64,000 nucleotides of DNA. Source: Porphyrobacter sp. HT-58-2 (GTDB lineage Bacteria > Pseudomonadota > Alphaproteobacteria > Sphingomonadales > Sphingomonadaceae). The notes under the pieces were generated by a model that saw nothing but the letters and a program-made list of their open reading frames with translations, ran no database searches and had not been told where the DNA came from. Position numbers and translations under genes: made by a program. The stretch is taken from assembly GCF_002952215.1 (NCBI RefSeq), contig NZ_CP022600.1:1612001-1676000 (forward strand). Reading direction: 5' to 3'. Below, piece after piece: positions 27,717 through 37,301 of the stretch (positions are counted from its first letter, which is position 1; every line of letters begins with the position of its first letter).

Positions 27717-29008
27717 CGGATTCTCAATTCCACGGATTTGGCGTGCGCGGGCAATCCCTCGGCATGGGCGAGTGTGGCAGCAGCAGGGCCGATGGCAGCG
27801 AAGGAGGTTTCATCGAGCCCGAGGAAGCTGGTGCGCTTCATGAAGTCGAGCACCGACAGCCCGCTCGAAAAGCGCGCGCGGCGCCCGGTGGGCAGGACGT
27901 GGTTGGGCCCGGCGACATAGTCGCCCACGGCTTCCGGCGTCATCCGGCCAAGGAAGATGCTCCCGGCATGGCGGATCGCACCGAGATAGGGCGCGGGGTC
28001 ATCGACCGCGATTTCGACGTGTTCCGCCGCGAGCCGGTTGGCCAGCGCCGGGGCCTCGGCCAGCAGATCATTGACCACGATCATCACCCCGTGCGCGTCC
28101 CAGCTGGCGCGCGCGGTCTTGGCGGTCGACAGCTGCGGAATCTGCAAGTCGATGCAATCCTCCACCTGCCGCGCAAAGCCCGCATCATCGGTGATGAGGA
28201 TCGATTGCGAGGTCGGGTCGTGTTCGGCCTGCGACAGCAGATCGGCGGCGATCCAGTCGGGATCGTTCCTGCCATCGGCGATGACGAGGATTTCAGACGG
28301 CCCGGCCACCATGTCGATCCCCACCACGCCGTAAAGCTGGCGCTTGGCCTCGGCCACCCAGGCATTGCCGGGGCCGGTGATGACGTCGACCGGGCGGATG
28401 CGCTCGGTGCCATAGGCCAGCGCGCCCACTGCCTGCGCCCCGCCGATGCGCCAGATCTCGTCCACGCCTGCAATATGCGCAGCGGCGAGCACCAGCGGAT
28501 TGGTCTGGCCCTTGGGTGTCGGGGTGACGACCACCAGCCGCTCAACCCCCGCCACTCGCGCCGGAATGGCGTTCATCAGCAGCGAGGAAGGATAGGCCGC
28601 GCGCCCGCCCGGAACATAAAGCCCCGCCGCATCGACCGCCCGCCAGATCGCACCCAGTCTGACGCCCGCGGCATCGGTATAGTCACGGTCGGCGGGAAGC
28701 TGGGCCTGGTGATAGGCGCGGATGCGCGCGGCGGCGAGTTCCAGCGCCTCACGCAGATCGGGGTCGAGGGTGCGATAGGCGTCCTCGCAGGCCTCGCGCG
28801 TGATGATCCAGTCGGCATCATCGGCAAGGGCGTAGCCATCGAAGCGGTGGGTGTATTCGGCCAGCGCCGCATCGCCGCGCAGCTTCACCGTCTGGAGAAT
28901 GTCGGTGACCTGTCCGGCGACATCGCTGTCGGCTTCGCGCCGGGCATCGACGATGCGGGCGAACCTGGCTTCGAAATCGGGCTGGAGGGTGGAGAGGATA
29001 TTGATCAT
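27713..29008 (-). CDS. hisD: Histidinol dehydrogenase
   Basis: HisD oxidises histidinol to histidine with two NAD+ in the last step of histidine synthesis. The 431-residue protein has GLYVPGG, the signature [12 protein letters not shown], the zinc-ligand segment SQAEHDP, and AAEHVEI with GPNHVLPTG toward the C-terminus. The start at 29008 overlaps the hisG stop by 4 bases. A longer upstream reading lies over hisG and is not coding. The rest of the his genes are not here. Confidence 0.97.
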   Translation of the reverse strand: MINILSTLQPDFEARFARIVDARREADSDVAGQVTDILQTVKLRGDAALAEYTHRFDGYALADDADWIITREACEDAYRTLDPDLREALELAAARIRAYHQAQLPADRDYTDAAGVRLGAIWRAVDAAGLYVPGGRAAYPSSLLMNAIPARVAGVERLVVVTPTPKGQTNPLVLAAAHIAGVDEIWRIGGAQAVGALAYGTERIRPVDVITGPGNAWVAEAKRQLYGVVGIDMVAGPSEILVIADGRNDPDWIAADLLSQAEHDPTSQSILITDDAGFARQVEDCIDLQIPQLSTAKTARASWDAHGVMIVVNDLLAEAPALANRLAAEHVEIAVDDPAPYLGAIRHAGSIFLGRMTPEAVGDYVAGPNHVLPTGRRARFSSGLSVLDFMKRTSFLGLDETSFAAIGPAAATLAHAEGLPAHAKSVELRIR

Positions 29009-29697
29009 GCAGCGGCTGCTTTCCGGGCGCGTTCCTCGGCCTCGCGGCGGAAGGCATCCACCAGCGCAGGCACGCGCGGATCGGTCTTCAGCGCGGTGCG
29101 GTTGACGATCAGGCGCGCCGAGATTTCGAGGATGACCGAGGTTTCGACCAAGCCGTTTTCGCGCAGCGTCGTGCCGGTCGAGACAAGATCGACGATCTGG
29201 CGCGCAAGGCCGAGCGACGGTGCCAGCTCCATCGCGCCGTTGAGCTTCACGCATTCGGCCTGCACGCCCGCCGCTTCGAAATGGCGGCGGGTGAGGCTGG
29301 GGTATTTGGTGGCGACCCGCAGGTGGCTGGCGCTGCCGCCCTCGTTGTCGTCGGAGGCAAGGCGGGCGACCGACAGGCGGCAATGCCCGATGCCGAGATC
29401 GACCGGTGCATAGAGATCGGCGTAGTCGAATTCCTCGATCACGTCCGAGCCGACAATGCCGACCTGCGCTGCGCCATGGGCAACGAAGGTTGCGACATCA
29501 AAGGCGCGCACACGGATCAGGCGCATGTCGGCGCGGTTGGTGCCGAAGGCCAGAGCGCGGCTCTTGGGATTATAGAAGTCTGCATCAGGCTCCACCCCGG
29601 CGCGCGCCATCACCGGCAGCGCTTCATCAAGAATGCGGCCCTTGGGAATGGCAAAGGTGAGCTGGCCGGGGTTGCCGGGGTGAGGATTGACGGTCAT
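29005..29697 (-). CDS. hisG: ATP phosphoribosyltransferase, short form
   Basis: HisG catalyses the first, feedback-controlled step of histidine synthesis. At 230 residues it is the short form, which lacks the regulatory C-terminal domain and normally needs the HisZ subunit; hisZ is not in the window. Motifs are [23 protein letters not shown], and the PRPP loop in [12 protein letters not shown]. It heads the hisG-hisD-nusB overlap series. Confidence 0.96.
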   Translation of the reverse strand: MTVNPHPGNPGQLTFAIPKGRILDEALPVMARAGVEPDADFYNPKSRALAFGTNRADMRLIRVRAFDVATFVAHGAAQVGIVGSDVIEEFDYADLYAPVDLGIGHCRLSVARLASDDNEGGSASHLRVATKYPSLTRRHFEAAGVQAECVKLNGAMELAPSLGLARQIVDLVSTGTTLRENGLVETSVILEISARLIVNRTALKTDPRVPALVDAFRREAEERARKAAAA

Positions 29698-29742
29698 CTT
29701 GGTGGCGGCACTTAGTTAGCGCAGGGCAAAAGGGCAATGGTG

Positions 29743-30840
29743 ATGCAGGGTTCGCCGCAGCGGCCTGATTATGAGGCGGTCGATATGAATATCTTCGGCC
29801 CCGATGCGCCCGCGCGCGCCTTTGCCAATCAGGTCGCCTATTGTGCGCGCAACGGCGCGCCGCTCACAGGCCGGGTGCTGACGGCGCTCGGCGCGCTGCT
29901 GGCGGCGGGCGAGCAGGGCGCGCTGTTTGATCGAGTGCGCAATTGGCCGGGCGCACCGCTTGCCGACGCCATGCCGCTGCGGGTGACGGGCGGCTTGCAC
30001 GCGCTCTATCTTGCAGGCGATGCGCCGGAACTGGGCGCCATCTATCGCGGGGAGCCTGCCGATGATGCCGCGCTGATCGCAGGGGTGATCGCGCGCCACG
30101 AAGCCGCCCTGCTGCCCTGGCTCGATGGCCCGCCGCAGACCAACGAGGCGGGGCGGTCGTCCAATTTCATCGCGGCAATGCTGTGGCTGGCGGCGCAGGG
30201 GTGTCCGCCTCGCTTCCAGTGTCTCGAAATCGGGTCGAGCGCGGGGATCAACCTGATGCTGGATCGCTATGCCTATGACCTTGGCGGAGTGAAGGTCGGT
30301 CCACAGGATGCGGCGATGCACCTTGCGCCCGCGTGGATGGGGCCACCGCCGCCTTCGCAGGATATCGCGATTGTCAGCACGAGGGGCTGTGATGTTGCCC
30401 CGGTCGACCTCACCGATCCGGCGCAGGCGCTGCGGCTGAAGGCCTACATCTGGCCCGAGCATACCATCCGCTTCGGGCGGATGGACGCCGCAATCCGCGC
30501 AGCTTTGGAAAAGAAGCCCGAGATCGTCCCCATGAACGCCGCCGATTTCGTCGAGGCCGAGCTCGCCAGCCCGCAGGAGGCGGCCACCACGCGGGTGCTG
30601 ATGCACTCGATCGTGTGGCAATATGTGCCGGAGGATCAGCAGGCCCGCATCACCGCCGCGATGGAAGCCGCCCGCGCGAAGGCGACCAGTGAGCGTCCGC
30701 TCGCGTGGGTTCAGGTCGAGGCCGACCGCACTGTCCACCGCCACAAGCTCACGGTTCGGTATTGGCCGGGCGGGGGAGGCCGGGAGGTGCAGCTCGCCTG
30801 GTCGCACCCGCATGGGGTGGATGTGGAGTGGCTGGTCTAA
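29743..30840 (+). CDS. DUF2332 family protein
   Basis: The 365-residue cytosolic protein matches the DUF2332 family, whose function is not established. It contains LEIGSSAGINLMLDRYAYDL, which resembles an S-adenosylmethionine-binding loop, and the family's RTLxxHSIVWQY-like segment (RVLMHSIVWQYVP). Three possible starts lie within 6 bases (ATG 29737, GTG 29740, ATG 29743). I prefer 29743, which is 8 bases after AGGG. Its TAA interlocks with the TAG of the facing hydrolase gene. Confidence 0.82.
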   Translation: MQGSPQRPDYEAVDMNIFGPDAPARAFANQVAYCARNGAPLTGRVLTALGALLAAGEQGALFDRVRNWPGAPLADAMPLRVTGGLHALYLAGDAPELGAIYRGEPADDAALIAGVIARHEAALLPWLDGPPQTNEAGRSSNFIAAMLWLAAQGCPPRFQCLEIGSSAGINLMLDRYAYDLGGVKVGPQDAAMHLAPAWMGPPPPSQDIAIVSTRGCDVAPVDLTDPAQALRLKAYIWPEHTIRFGRMDAAIRAALEKKPEIVPMNAADFVEAELASPQEAATTRVLMHSIVWQYVPEDQQARITAAMEAARAKATSERPLAWVQVEADRTVHRHKLTVRYWPGGGGREVQLAWSHPHGVDVEWLV

Positions 30841-31733
30841 CCCGCCAGAAACGCCTCCATCGCCGCGTTCACCGCATCCGGCGCTTCCCATGGCACGAAA
30901 TGTCCGCAATCCGGCACGCGCACGATGGTGAGCGGGTCGATGATGTCGTCCAGCCCTTCAAGGTTTTCCGGCGGCAGCGCGAGGTCGTCCAAAGCCCAGA
31001 TCACCAGTGTCGGGATGGTCAGTTTGGGCAGGGCAGGGGGCGTCCAGCCTTCGGGGATGGCGAAAGGCGCGTCCATCGGCGGCACGTCGATCGGGCTGGC
31101 GCGGTAGTAATTGAGCATCCCGAAGGCGGCATCGCGGTTCTGCCAGTCGCGCAGCAGGGCGTCGCGTTCTTCCGGCTCCATCGCCGAGGGACGGTCCCAC
31201 TTGACCTCCTTCAGCAGCAGCCCGGTCAGACCGTGTTCCTTCACCAGCGCATCATTGGCGGGGTCGCGGAAGCCACGGATATACTGGCTCGCCTCGCGCT
31301 GGCCGGGGTGGGTGTAGAGCAGGCGCTGGAAGGTGACGGGGTGCGGCGCATTGGCGATGATGGCGCGGGTGACGCGGGCGTGCTGCCCGCCCAGCGCCAC
31401 GCCCCAGGCAATTGCGCCGCCCCAGTCATGCCCGACGATGGTGAAATGCGCGATCCCCAGCGCATCGGCCAGCAGGAACACATCGCCGATCAGCTTGTCG
31501 GGAGTGTAGGCAGAGACCTCCTGCGGCTTGGACGAGCCGCGGTAGCCGCGCTGGTCGGGGGCGATGCAGCGGAAGCGATCCTTGAAATGCGCGATCTGGT
31601 GGCGCCAGGTGCGGTGGCTTTCGGGGAAACCGTGGAGGAAAATCAGCACCGGTGCGTGCGTAGGCCCTTCATCGACGATGTTGAGGTGAATACCATTGGG
31701 CAGCGCCACGCGCTTGAGTTCGAACGTGCTCAT
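30837..31733 (-). CDS. Alpha/beta hydrolase, epoxide hydrolase-like
   Basis: The 298-residue protein has HGFPESHRTWRHQI (oxyanion-hole HGxP), the nucleophile in VGHDWGGAIAW (Asp, as in epoxide hydrolases and dehalogenases), an acid in ALDDLAL and the catalytic His in DCGHFVPWEAP. A cap domain lies between. An Asp nucleophile argues against a lipase or esterase. The substrate is unknown. The start overlaps the stop of the upstream SDR gene by 4 bases, and the stop interlocks with the DUF2332 stop. Confidence 0.88.
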   Translation of the reverse strand: MSTFELKRVALPNGIHLNIVDEGPTHAPVLIFLHGFPESHRTWRHQIAHFKDRFRCIAPDQRGYRGSSKPQEVSAYTPDKLIGDVFLLADALGIAHFTIVGHDWGGAIAWGVALGGQHARVTRAIIANAPHPVTFQRLLYTHPGQREASQYIRGFRDPANDALVKEHGLTGLLLKEVKWDRPSAMEPEERDALLRDWQNRDAAFGMLNYYRASPIDVPPMDAPFAIPEGWTPPALPKLTIPTLVIWALDDLALPPENLEGLDDIIDPLTIVRVPDCGHFVPWEAPDAVNAAMEAFLAG

Positions 31734-32542
31734 TCGGCGGCCTCCAGCTTTTCCATGTAGCCTTTCGCGACCATCCCCGCGATCTGATCGAACAGGGCGT
31801 CAGGTGTGCGCCGCAGTTCGCCCATCGCCAGCTCGCCGCCCTCGGCGACGATGATCTCGCGTGTTCCGGCGGCGATGGCGTCGAGCATTGCGCGGGCGGC
31901 CACATCGGCGGGGATGCCGTTGTCGATGGCGGGATCTGATGTGCCGCGCCGCTCCCCGCCCGCGGTCAGCGCATTGCGCGAGACATTGGTGGCGACCGAG
32001 CCGGGGTAGATGGTGTGGACGCTGACGCCGGTCTGCGACAGCTCGGCCCGCAGGGCGTCGGCATAGCCCGCCAGCCCGAACTTCGCCGCGCAATAGGCGG
32101 TGCGCATCGGCACCCCGACCTTGCCCGCAATCGAGGAAATGAACCCGAGCGCGCCCGAGCCACGTGTCGCCATGTGGCCGATGAGGCCTTGGCTGAAGGC
32201 GATCTGCGCGGTGAGGTCAACTTCGATGATATCGCGGTAGACTTTCATCGAGGTCTTCAGCGCGCGGCTCCTCTGCGAGATGCCCGCATTGGCGAAGGCG
32301 ATATCGACGCCGCCCTTCCAGCCAATCGCCTTGGCGGTGGCTTCGGCGAGCGCGGCTTCGTCACGCACATCGAAGGGCAGGATCAGGCTCTCGCCGCAAT
32401 CTGCCGCCACCTCGGCCAGCCGTGCTTCATCCCGGCCCGACAGCACCACGTGCGCGCCGCGCGCCGCCAGTTCGCGCGCGAGGGCTGCGCCGATGCCCGA
32501 TGATGCCCCGGTGATCCACGCCACCTTGCCCGAATAGTCCAT
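31730..32542 (-). CDS. Short-chain dehydrogenase/reductase
   Basis: A classical SDR of 270 residues: cofactor motif TGASSGIG (residues 10-17), LSGRDEARL favouring NADP(H), the NAG motif in FANAGIS, and catalytic Ser-Tyr-Lys in ISSIAGKVGVP and AYCAAK. The substrate is unknown. It is coupled by ATGA to the downstream epoxide hydrolase-like gene, so they may act on the same lipid or xenobiotic. Confidence 0.9.
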   Translation of the reverse strand: MDYSGKVAWITGASSGIGAALARELAARGAHVVLSGRDEARLAEVAADCGESLILPFDVRDEAALAEATAKAIGWKGGVDIAFANAGISQRSRALKTSMKVYRDIIEVDLTAQIAFSQGLIGHMATRGSGALGFISSIAGKVGVPMRTAYCAAKFGLAGYADALRAELSQTGVSVHTIYPGSVATNVSRNALTAGGERRGTSDPAIDNGIPADVAARAMLDAIAAGTREIIVAEGGELAMGELRRTPDALFDQIAGMVAKGYMEKLEAAE

Positions 32543-32594
32543 TGCTCTCTCCCTTTGGGACGAAAGGACTAGCGAGCGGGCGGGCGGGGCGCAA

Positions 32595-33050
32595 TCAGGT
32601 TGCGATTTGCGACCGGATCATGTCGGCAAGGTTCACCGGGAATACCGCCTCGTCCCAGCTTTCCAGCTCGGCGAGGGTGAACCAGCGGTGCTGCGTCATC
32701 AGCGCCTGTTCCAGTGCGGTGTGGCCTGCGGTATCGACGCGGGCCTCGGTAACGCGTACGAGGAAGAAGCGTTCGTCCGCCTGCACCGGCTCGCCTTCGA
32801 CCGTTATGAACTCGGGCGTCATGCGCGCGATCTGCTCGCCCGGATCGGCATTGATGCCGGTTTCCTCGAACAACTCGCGGCGCGCGGCATCTTCAAAGCT
32901 CTCGTCCGGCTCGCATTCGCCGCCCGCCGTCACCCAGAAGGGATCGCGCCCCGGCACGTCATAGCGGAACATCAGCGCGCGCCCCTGCGGATCGAGCACG
33001 ATCAGCCGGGCCGCGCGGCGCAGGCGCAGGGCCGGATTGAGCACGCTCAC
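32595..33050 (-). CDS. NUDIX hydrolase
   Basis: The 151-residue protein has a complete Nudix box around residues 43-66: Gly at the start of GGECEPDESF, then the REL-xx-EE-x-G core as RRELFEETGI. It hydrolyses a nucleoside diphosphate linked to another moiety, with specificity unknown. The N-terminus ([22 protein letters not shown]) is typical of the family. It overlaps the upstream bolA-like gene by 4 bases. Confidence 0.9.
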   Translation of the reverse strand: MSVLNPALRLRRAARLIVLDPQGRALMFRYDVPGRDPFWVTAGGECEPDESFEDAARRELFEETGINADPGEQIARMTPEFITVEGEPVQADERFFLVRVTEARVDTAGHTALEQALMTQHRWFTLAELESWDEAVFPVNLADMIRSQIAT

Positions 33051-33319
33051 GCCTCCGGCACGCTCGCCTTGATCGCCACGGCATGCACCCGCTGGCCGAC
33101 GATATCGCCCAGCGCCGCAATCACCGCGCGCTGGCGGGCGAGGCGGTTCATGTTCGCAAAGGCAGCCGCTTCGATTGCGATGGTGAAGTGCGATTCGCCC
33201 GATCCGTCATCGCCCATGTGGCCCGCATGCTTGGCGCTGTCGTTGATGATCGTCAGGGCCGTGGGGGCAAAGGCTGCGGTCAACAGGGCGTGCATTTCTT
33301 CAGCGACGGTTCCGGTCAT
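33047..33319 (-). CDS. BolA family protein
   Basis: This 90-residue BolA-fold protein has the conserved HAGHMGDDGSGESHFTI region and the C-terminal VHAVAIKA strand. BolA proteins partner with monothiol glutaredoxins in iron-sulfur trafficking or iron sensing. The start at 33319 is set by AGGAGAG 8 bases upstream. The ATGA overlap with the Nudix gene downstream suggests co-expression. Confidence 0.9.
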   Translation of the reverse strand: MTGTVAEEMHALLTAAFAPTALTIINDSAKHAGHMGDDGSGESHFTIAIEAAAFANMNRLARQRAVIAALGDIVGQRVHAVAIKASVPEA

Positions 33320-33417
33320 GCGCTTGGCTCTCCTTTGGCTGGCCTTTGGCTGGGCGCGATGTGGGGCCTGCACTGCGGTTTGCAAAGCCCCCGCCATGCG
33401 GCTATCCGGGCGCTGCC

Positions 33418-34035
33418 ATGCCCACATCATTTATTGTCGTCGATGATTTTCTCGAAAACCCGGAGAGCATCCGGCAGACGGCGCTGGGGCTCGACTACCC
33501 CGAACAGCAGGGCAATTATCCCGGTCGCAACAGCGTGCAGCGGCTGACCCTGCCGGGTCTGGCGGACTATGTTTCGCATCTGACCGGAGAGCCGCTCAAG
33601 CCGGTGGAGCCGCTGGCATCGCATGGCAAGTGCCGGCTGACGCTCGCCAGCGACCCGAAGAATGCGCGCGTCCATGTGGACGATTCGCAGTGGTCGGGGA
33701 TCCTCTATCTTTCGCGCCCGCAGGACTGCCGGGGCGGCACGCGCTTTTTCCGGCACAAGGCGACCAATACTGATCGTGCGCCGATCAACGACGCCGAAGC
33801 GCAGGCGATGGGCTATGCCACGGTGTCGGAGGCCTGCAACACCATCCTTGGGCGCGACAGCCTGCGGCCTGCTGCATGGGAAAAGACCTTCGAAATCCCG
33901 ATGCGCTTCAACCGGCTGGTGCTGCTGCGCCCGTGGTTCTGGCACACGGCCTGTTCGGGCTTTGGCAATTCGGTCGAGAATGGCCGCTTGATCCAGGTGA
34001 TGTTCTTCACACTCGATCCGGCCCGGATGCGCTGA
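33418..34035 (+). CDS. DUF6445 family protein, 2-oxoglutarate/Fe(II) oxygenase-like
   Basis: This 205-residue protein opens SFIVVDDFLENPESIRQ, as in DUF6445. It has a candidate iron motif VHVDDSQW (HxD, about residue 82), the GGTRFFRHK turn, the second His in RPWFWHTACSGFG and an Arg in NGRLIQVMFF. It is probably an iron-dependent hydroxylase of unknown target. The start at 33418 lacks a strong Shine-Dalgarno sequence. It is divergent from bolA. It is only distantly similar to the protein at 15435-16118. Confidence 0.78.
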   Translation: MPTSFIVVDDFLENPESIRQTALGLDYPEQQGNYPGRNSVQRLTLPGLADYVSHLTGEPLKPVEPLASHGKCRLTLASDPKNARVHVDDSQWSGILYLSRPQDCRGGTRFFRHKATNTDRAPINDAEAQAMGYATVSEACNTILGRDSLRPAAWEKTFEIPMRFNRLVLLRPWFWHTACSGFGNSVENGRLIQVMFFTLDPARMR

Positions 34036-34099
34036 TTGCAAGACCGGGCGTGATTTTCGCCCTTGGATTTCGCGCTGCCACTTGCCACCTTGCCCGGCC

Positions 34100-34693
34100 A
34101 TGCCCTCGCCCCGTTTCCATGGTCGTTATGAAGACAGCGCGCGTCGGTGCGAGGCGCCCGGATGCCGTGAAGCGGGCGAGTTCCGCGCGCCCGGCCGCCG
34201 CCCGCATGGCTTCGACGGGCCGGGCGAATGGCGCTGGTTCTGCCTTCAGCACGTCCGCGAGTTCAATGCGGGCTATGACTGGTTCGAAGGCATGAGCGCC
34301 GAAGAGATCCTGCGCGCCCAGTCTCCGATTTCCGGGTGGCAAACCGAAAGTCGGGTGTTCCGCCCCACGGCGGGCATCGGCGACACGCCGCGCTGGGCCG
34401 ACTATGCCGATCCTCTGGATGCCATTTCCGCCCGCGCGCGCGGGATCAAATCGCGTGCCGAGCGCGAGGCGCGCGCCGCGATGGGCGGGCGCTTCAGCCG
34501 TGAGGAAGCGCAGGCGCTGGAGGTCATGGGGCTGGGTTCGGACACGGATCGCACACGGCTCAGGCGACGCTATTCGGAACTCGTTCGCCGCTATCACCCT
34601 GACCGCAACGGTGGTGACCGGCGGCACGAGGCGCGGCTGACTGCGGTGGTCGATGCCTATCAGCTACTGAAGAAAAGTGCAGCGCTCGCCTAG
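34100..34693 (+). CDS. DnaJ-domain protein with N-terminal Cys/His segment
   Basis: The 197-residue protein has a C-terminal J domain (EALEVMGLG ... RRYSELVRRYHPDRNGG) with the HPD tripeptide needed to stimulate DnaK. The N-terminal half has CEAPGC and WFCLQHVREFNAGYDWF, a possible metal-binding knuckle typical of this alphaproteobacterial J-protein group. The client is unknown. The start is ATG 34100, not the TTG at 34082. Its stop shares CTAG with the facing GST stop. Confidence 0.88.
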   Translation: MPSPRFHGRYEDSARRCEAPGCREAGEFRAPGRRPHGFDGPGEWRWFCLQHVREFNAGYDWFEGMSAEEILRAQSPISGWQTESRVFRPTAGIGDTPRWADYADPLDAISARARGIKSRAEREARAAMGGRFSREEAQALEVMGLGSDTDRTRLRRRYSELVRRYHPDRNGGDRRHEARLTAVVDAYQLLKKSAALA

Positions 34694-35316
34694 CCCTGCG
34701 ACGCCTTGATGATCGCGGCATCTATGGCGTTCGCTTCCGCATAGGCGGGGCGCTGGGTGATGCGATCGACATAGGCGCGGAAAGCCGGGCGTTCGGGGAT
34801 CGAGCCGAAGCGCAGGCCCCAGACGAACTGGCTGCCGACATAGGTATCGGCCATGGTGAAGCGGCTGCCGGCAATGAAGTCGTTCTTTGACAGCCAGCTA
34901 TCGAGCGTGTCGAGCGCCAGTTCGAGGCTGCCGAACCCCGCCATCCCCTGTTTGCCCTCGGGCACTTCCCAGCCCATCGCCTTGCCGACCACGGCCTGTT
35001 CGAGCGGCCCGGCGGCGAAGAACAGCCAGCGGAAATAGGCGGCCCGTTCGTGCGCGTCGGGCAGCAGGCCTGCCTGCGGGTGGGTTTCGGCGAGGTAGTG
35101 GTTGATCGCCGCGCATTCGGTGATGACGTGATCCATGCCGTCAAGGTGATGGACCAGGGTCGGCACCTTGTTCATCGGGTTGAGGCTTTTGAGGATCGCC
35201 GGGCGGGTCGCCCAGTCGAACACCACATGTTCGTAATCCGCACCTGCCTCGTGAAGCGCCCAGCGCGCAATCTGTCCGCGGCTCATGGCGACGGTGTAGA
35301 AGGTGAACTCGGTCAT
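34690..35316 (-). CDS. Glutathione S-transferase family protein
   Basis: The 208-residue cytosolic GST has an N-terminal thioredoxin-like domain (FTFYTVAMSRGQIARWALHE; the Ser of MSRG may activate glutathione; NKVPTLV cis-proline; ECAAINHYLAE) and a helical C-terminal domain (SRFTMADTYVGSQFVWGL). It conjugates or reduces an unknown substrate. It is convergent with the J-domain gene and downstream of the MpaB-like gene, with a 24-base gap. Confidence 0.9.
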   Translation of the reverse strand: MTEFTFYTVAMSRGQIARWALHEAGADYEHVVFDWATRPAILKSLNPMNKVPTLVHHLDGMDHVITECAAINHYLAETHPQAGLLPDAHERAAYFRWLFFAAGPLEQAVVGKAMGWEVPEGKQGMAGFGSLELALDTLDSWLSKNDFIAGSRFTMADTYVGSQFVWGLRFGSIPERPAFRAYVDRITQRPAYAEANAIDAAIIKASQG

Positions 35317-35340
35317 GGATCGTTGTCTCCCCCGCAGTCT

Positions 35341-36198
35341 TTATTTTCGCGCCGGTGCTTGCCGGAAAGCCCAGCGCAGGGTGCGGCCCATGCCCCACGT
35401 CGCCGCGCGCGCGGGCAGGGCGGTGAGGCGCGGGCGTTGCAGATGCAGCATGGTGCGCGCCCAATCGGGCAGCATGGCCACGGCATCGGCGGTGATCATC
35501 GTCTGCACGCTGCGCGGCGTGCCTTGCGGCCGCTGGCTCAGCACCAGTTGCGCGACCTCACGCGCTTCGGGAGAGGTCGCAAGATCGTGGCGCAACAGCC
35601 TGAAAATGCGGTCAGCCTCGGCACGGGTCTCCGGCACCGGATCAGCACCCAGCGCCCGCGCGATGACGGCGAACTGGCGGTAATATTCGTCCTGATCGCG
35701 CCCCGGCATGTCGGGTCGGACATGGCGCAGATAGCCCGCAAGGAAGCTCTGCGCTTCGGTGACGTGTACCCAGGCGAGCGTGCGCGGGTTGGTCGCCTGA
35801 TAGGGCGTGCCGTCAGGCAGGGTGCCGCCGACCCGCGCGTGGATGCGGTTCACCCGGTCGATCGCCTTCATCGCTTCGTCGCGGTGGGCAAAGGTGGTGA
35901 CCGCGATAAAGCGCGCCGTGCGCCGAAGCCGCCCGTGCATATCCTCGCGGAAATTGGAATGGTCGAGCACGCCTTGCAGCGCGTGCGGGTGGAGCATCTG
36001 CAGCAGCAGCGCGCGCACCCCACCGGTCATCATGCCGACGATATCGGCATGCACCAGCCGGATCGGCGTATCGCGTTCAAACAGCGCCTCGTCAGAGGGC
36101 GGGGTGGGCTGCTGACCCTGTGCCTGATCGTGGAACACGCCGCGCACCTGCGAAACCAGCCTGAGGCGCAGCGATTCGACGGGATCGGCCATGCGCAT
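35341..36198 (-). CDS. MpaB/DUF2236 family oxygenase-like protein
   Basis: The 285-residue protein belongs to the DUF2236/MpaB group, related to latex-clearing and mycophenolate-pathway oxygenases. It has LLQMLHPHALQGVLDHSNF and AWVHVTEAQSFLAGY, whose histidines could hold heme b. The substrate is unknown. Starts at 36198 and 36192 are both possible and lack a clear Shine-Dalgarno sequence. It is divergent from cobS. Confidence 0.82.
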   Translation of the reverse strand: MRMADPVESLRLRLVSQVRGVFHDQAQGQQPTPPSDEALFERDTPIRLVHADIVGMMTGGVRALLLQMLHPHALQGVLDHSNFREDMHGRLRRTARFIAVTTFAHRDEAMKAIDRVNRIHARVGGTLPDGTPYQATNPRTLAWVHVTEAQSFLAGYLRHVRPDMPGRDQDEYYRQFAVIARALGADPVPETRAEADRIFRLLRHDLATSPEAREVAQLVLSQRPQGTPRSVQTMITADAVAMLPDWARTMLHLQRPRLTALPARAATWGMGRTLRWAFRQAPARK

Positions 36199-36308
36199 GA
36201 CTATAGGAGCGAACCGGGTGCGAGGGAAACGCGCTCGTCAAATTGCCAGCCATTTGCGCCAAACCATGGCTTGCAGGCGCGCGCCATGCGTTCTAACCGA
36301 ACCCGGCG

Positions 36309-37298
36309 ATGACAAACCCTTCCAAGAACAACGTCACCGGCGAAAACGCCATGCCCTCCCAGCCCGATACCACCGTGGATGTCCGCGAGGTGTTCGGCAT
36401 CGATGTCGACTGGCAGGTGCCCGCCTTCTCGGTGCGCGACGAGCACGTGCCGGAAACGGACGAGGCCTATGTCTTTGATCCGGACACGACCTTGGCGATT
36501 CTGGCGGGCTTTGCGCACAACCGCCGGGTGATGGTGCAGGGCTATCACGGCACCGGCAAATCGACCCATATCGAACAGGTCGCCGCGCGGCTGAACTGGC
36601 CTTCGATCCGCGTCAACCTTGATGCGCACATCAGCCGCATTGATCTGGTCGGGCGCGATGCGATCGTGCTCAAGGACGGGCTTCAGGTGACCGAATTCAA
36701 GGAAGGTATCCTGCCCTGGGCGCTCCAGCACCCGGTGGCGCTGACCTTCGACGAATATGACGCGGGCCGCCCGGACGTGATGTTCGTGATCCAGCGCGTG
36801 CTGGAGTTCGATGGCCGGTTGACGCTGCTCGATCAGAACCGGGTGATCACGCCCAACCCGTTCTTCCGCCTGTTCGCGACCACCAACACGGTCGGCCTTG
36901 GCGATACCAGTGGGCTGTATCACGGCACGCAGGCGATCAATCAGGCGCAGATGGACCGCTGGAACATCGTCGTCGCGCTCAATTACCTGGCGCCCAATGT
37001 CGAACAGCAGATCGTCAAGTCGAAGACGCCGCAGGCCGACGACAAGCTGATCGCAGACATGGTCAAGGTCGCCGAACTGACCCGTCAGGGCTTCATGAAC
37101 GGCGACATCTCGACCGTGATGAGCCCGCGCACGGTGATCACCTGGGCGCAGAATGCGGCGATCTTCGGATCGACCGGCTTCGCCTTCCGCCTCAGCTTCC
37201 TCAACAAGTGCGACGAGGCGGAGCGCACCCTAGTGGCCGAATACTACCAGCGGGTGTTCGGCGAAGACCTGCCGGAAGGCGCGGCGAAGAAGCGGTAG
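36309..37298 (+). CDS. cobS: CobS-type AAA+ ATPase (cobaltochelatase subunit)
   Basis: CobS is the AAA+ motor of the aerobic cobaltochelatase CobNST. The 329-residue protein has [21 protein letters not shown] at its start, Walker [10 protein letters not shown] (residues 79-86), Walker [27 protein letters not shown] and SPRTVITWA. The usual partner cobT does not follow; an A+T-richer coiled-coil gene begins 3 bases after the stop. No other cobalamin gene is in the window. An internal ATG at 36351 is an alternative start. Confidence 0.93.
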   Translation: MTNPSKNNVTGENAMPSQPDTTVDVREVFGIDVDWQVPAFSVRDEHVPETDEAYVFDPDTTLAILAGFAHNRRVMVQGYHGTGKSTHIEQVAARLNWPSIRVNLDAHISRIDLVGRDAIVLKDGLQVTEFKEGILPWALQHPVALTFDEYDAGRPDVMFVIQRVLEFDGRLTLLDQNRVITPNPFFRLFATTNTVGLGDTSGLYHGTQAINQAQMDRWNIVVALNYLAPNVEQQIVKSKTPQADDKLIADMVKVAELTRQGFMNGDISTVMSPRTVITWAQNAAIFGSTGFAFRLSFLNKCDEAERTLVAEYYQRVFGEDLPEGAAKKR

Positions 37299-37301
37299 GC
37301 G

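Noticed and set aside
27743..29413. A 556-residue plus-strand frame
   Set aside because: It is antisense to hisD and hisG, which are certain genes.
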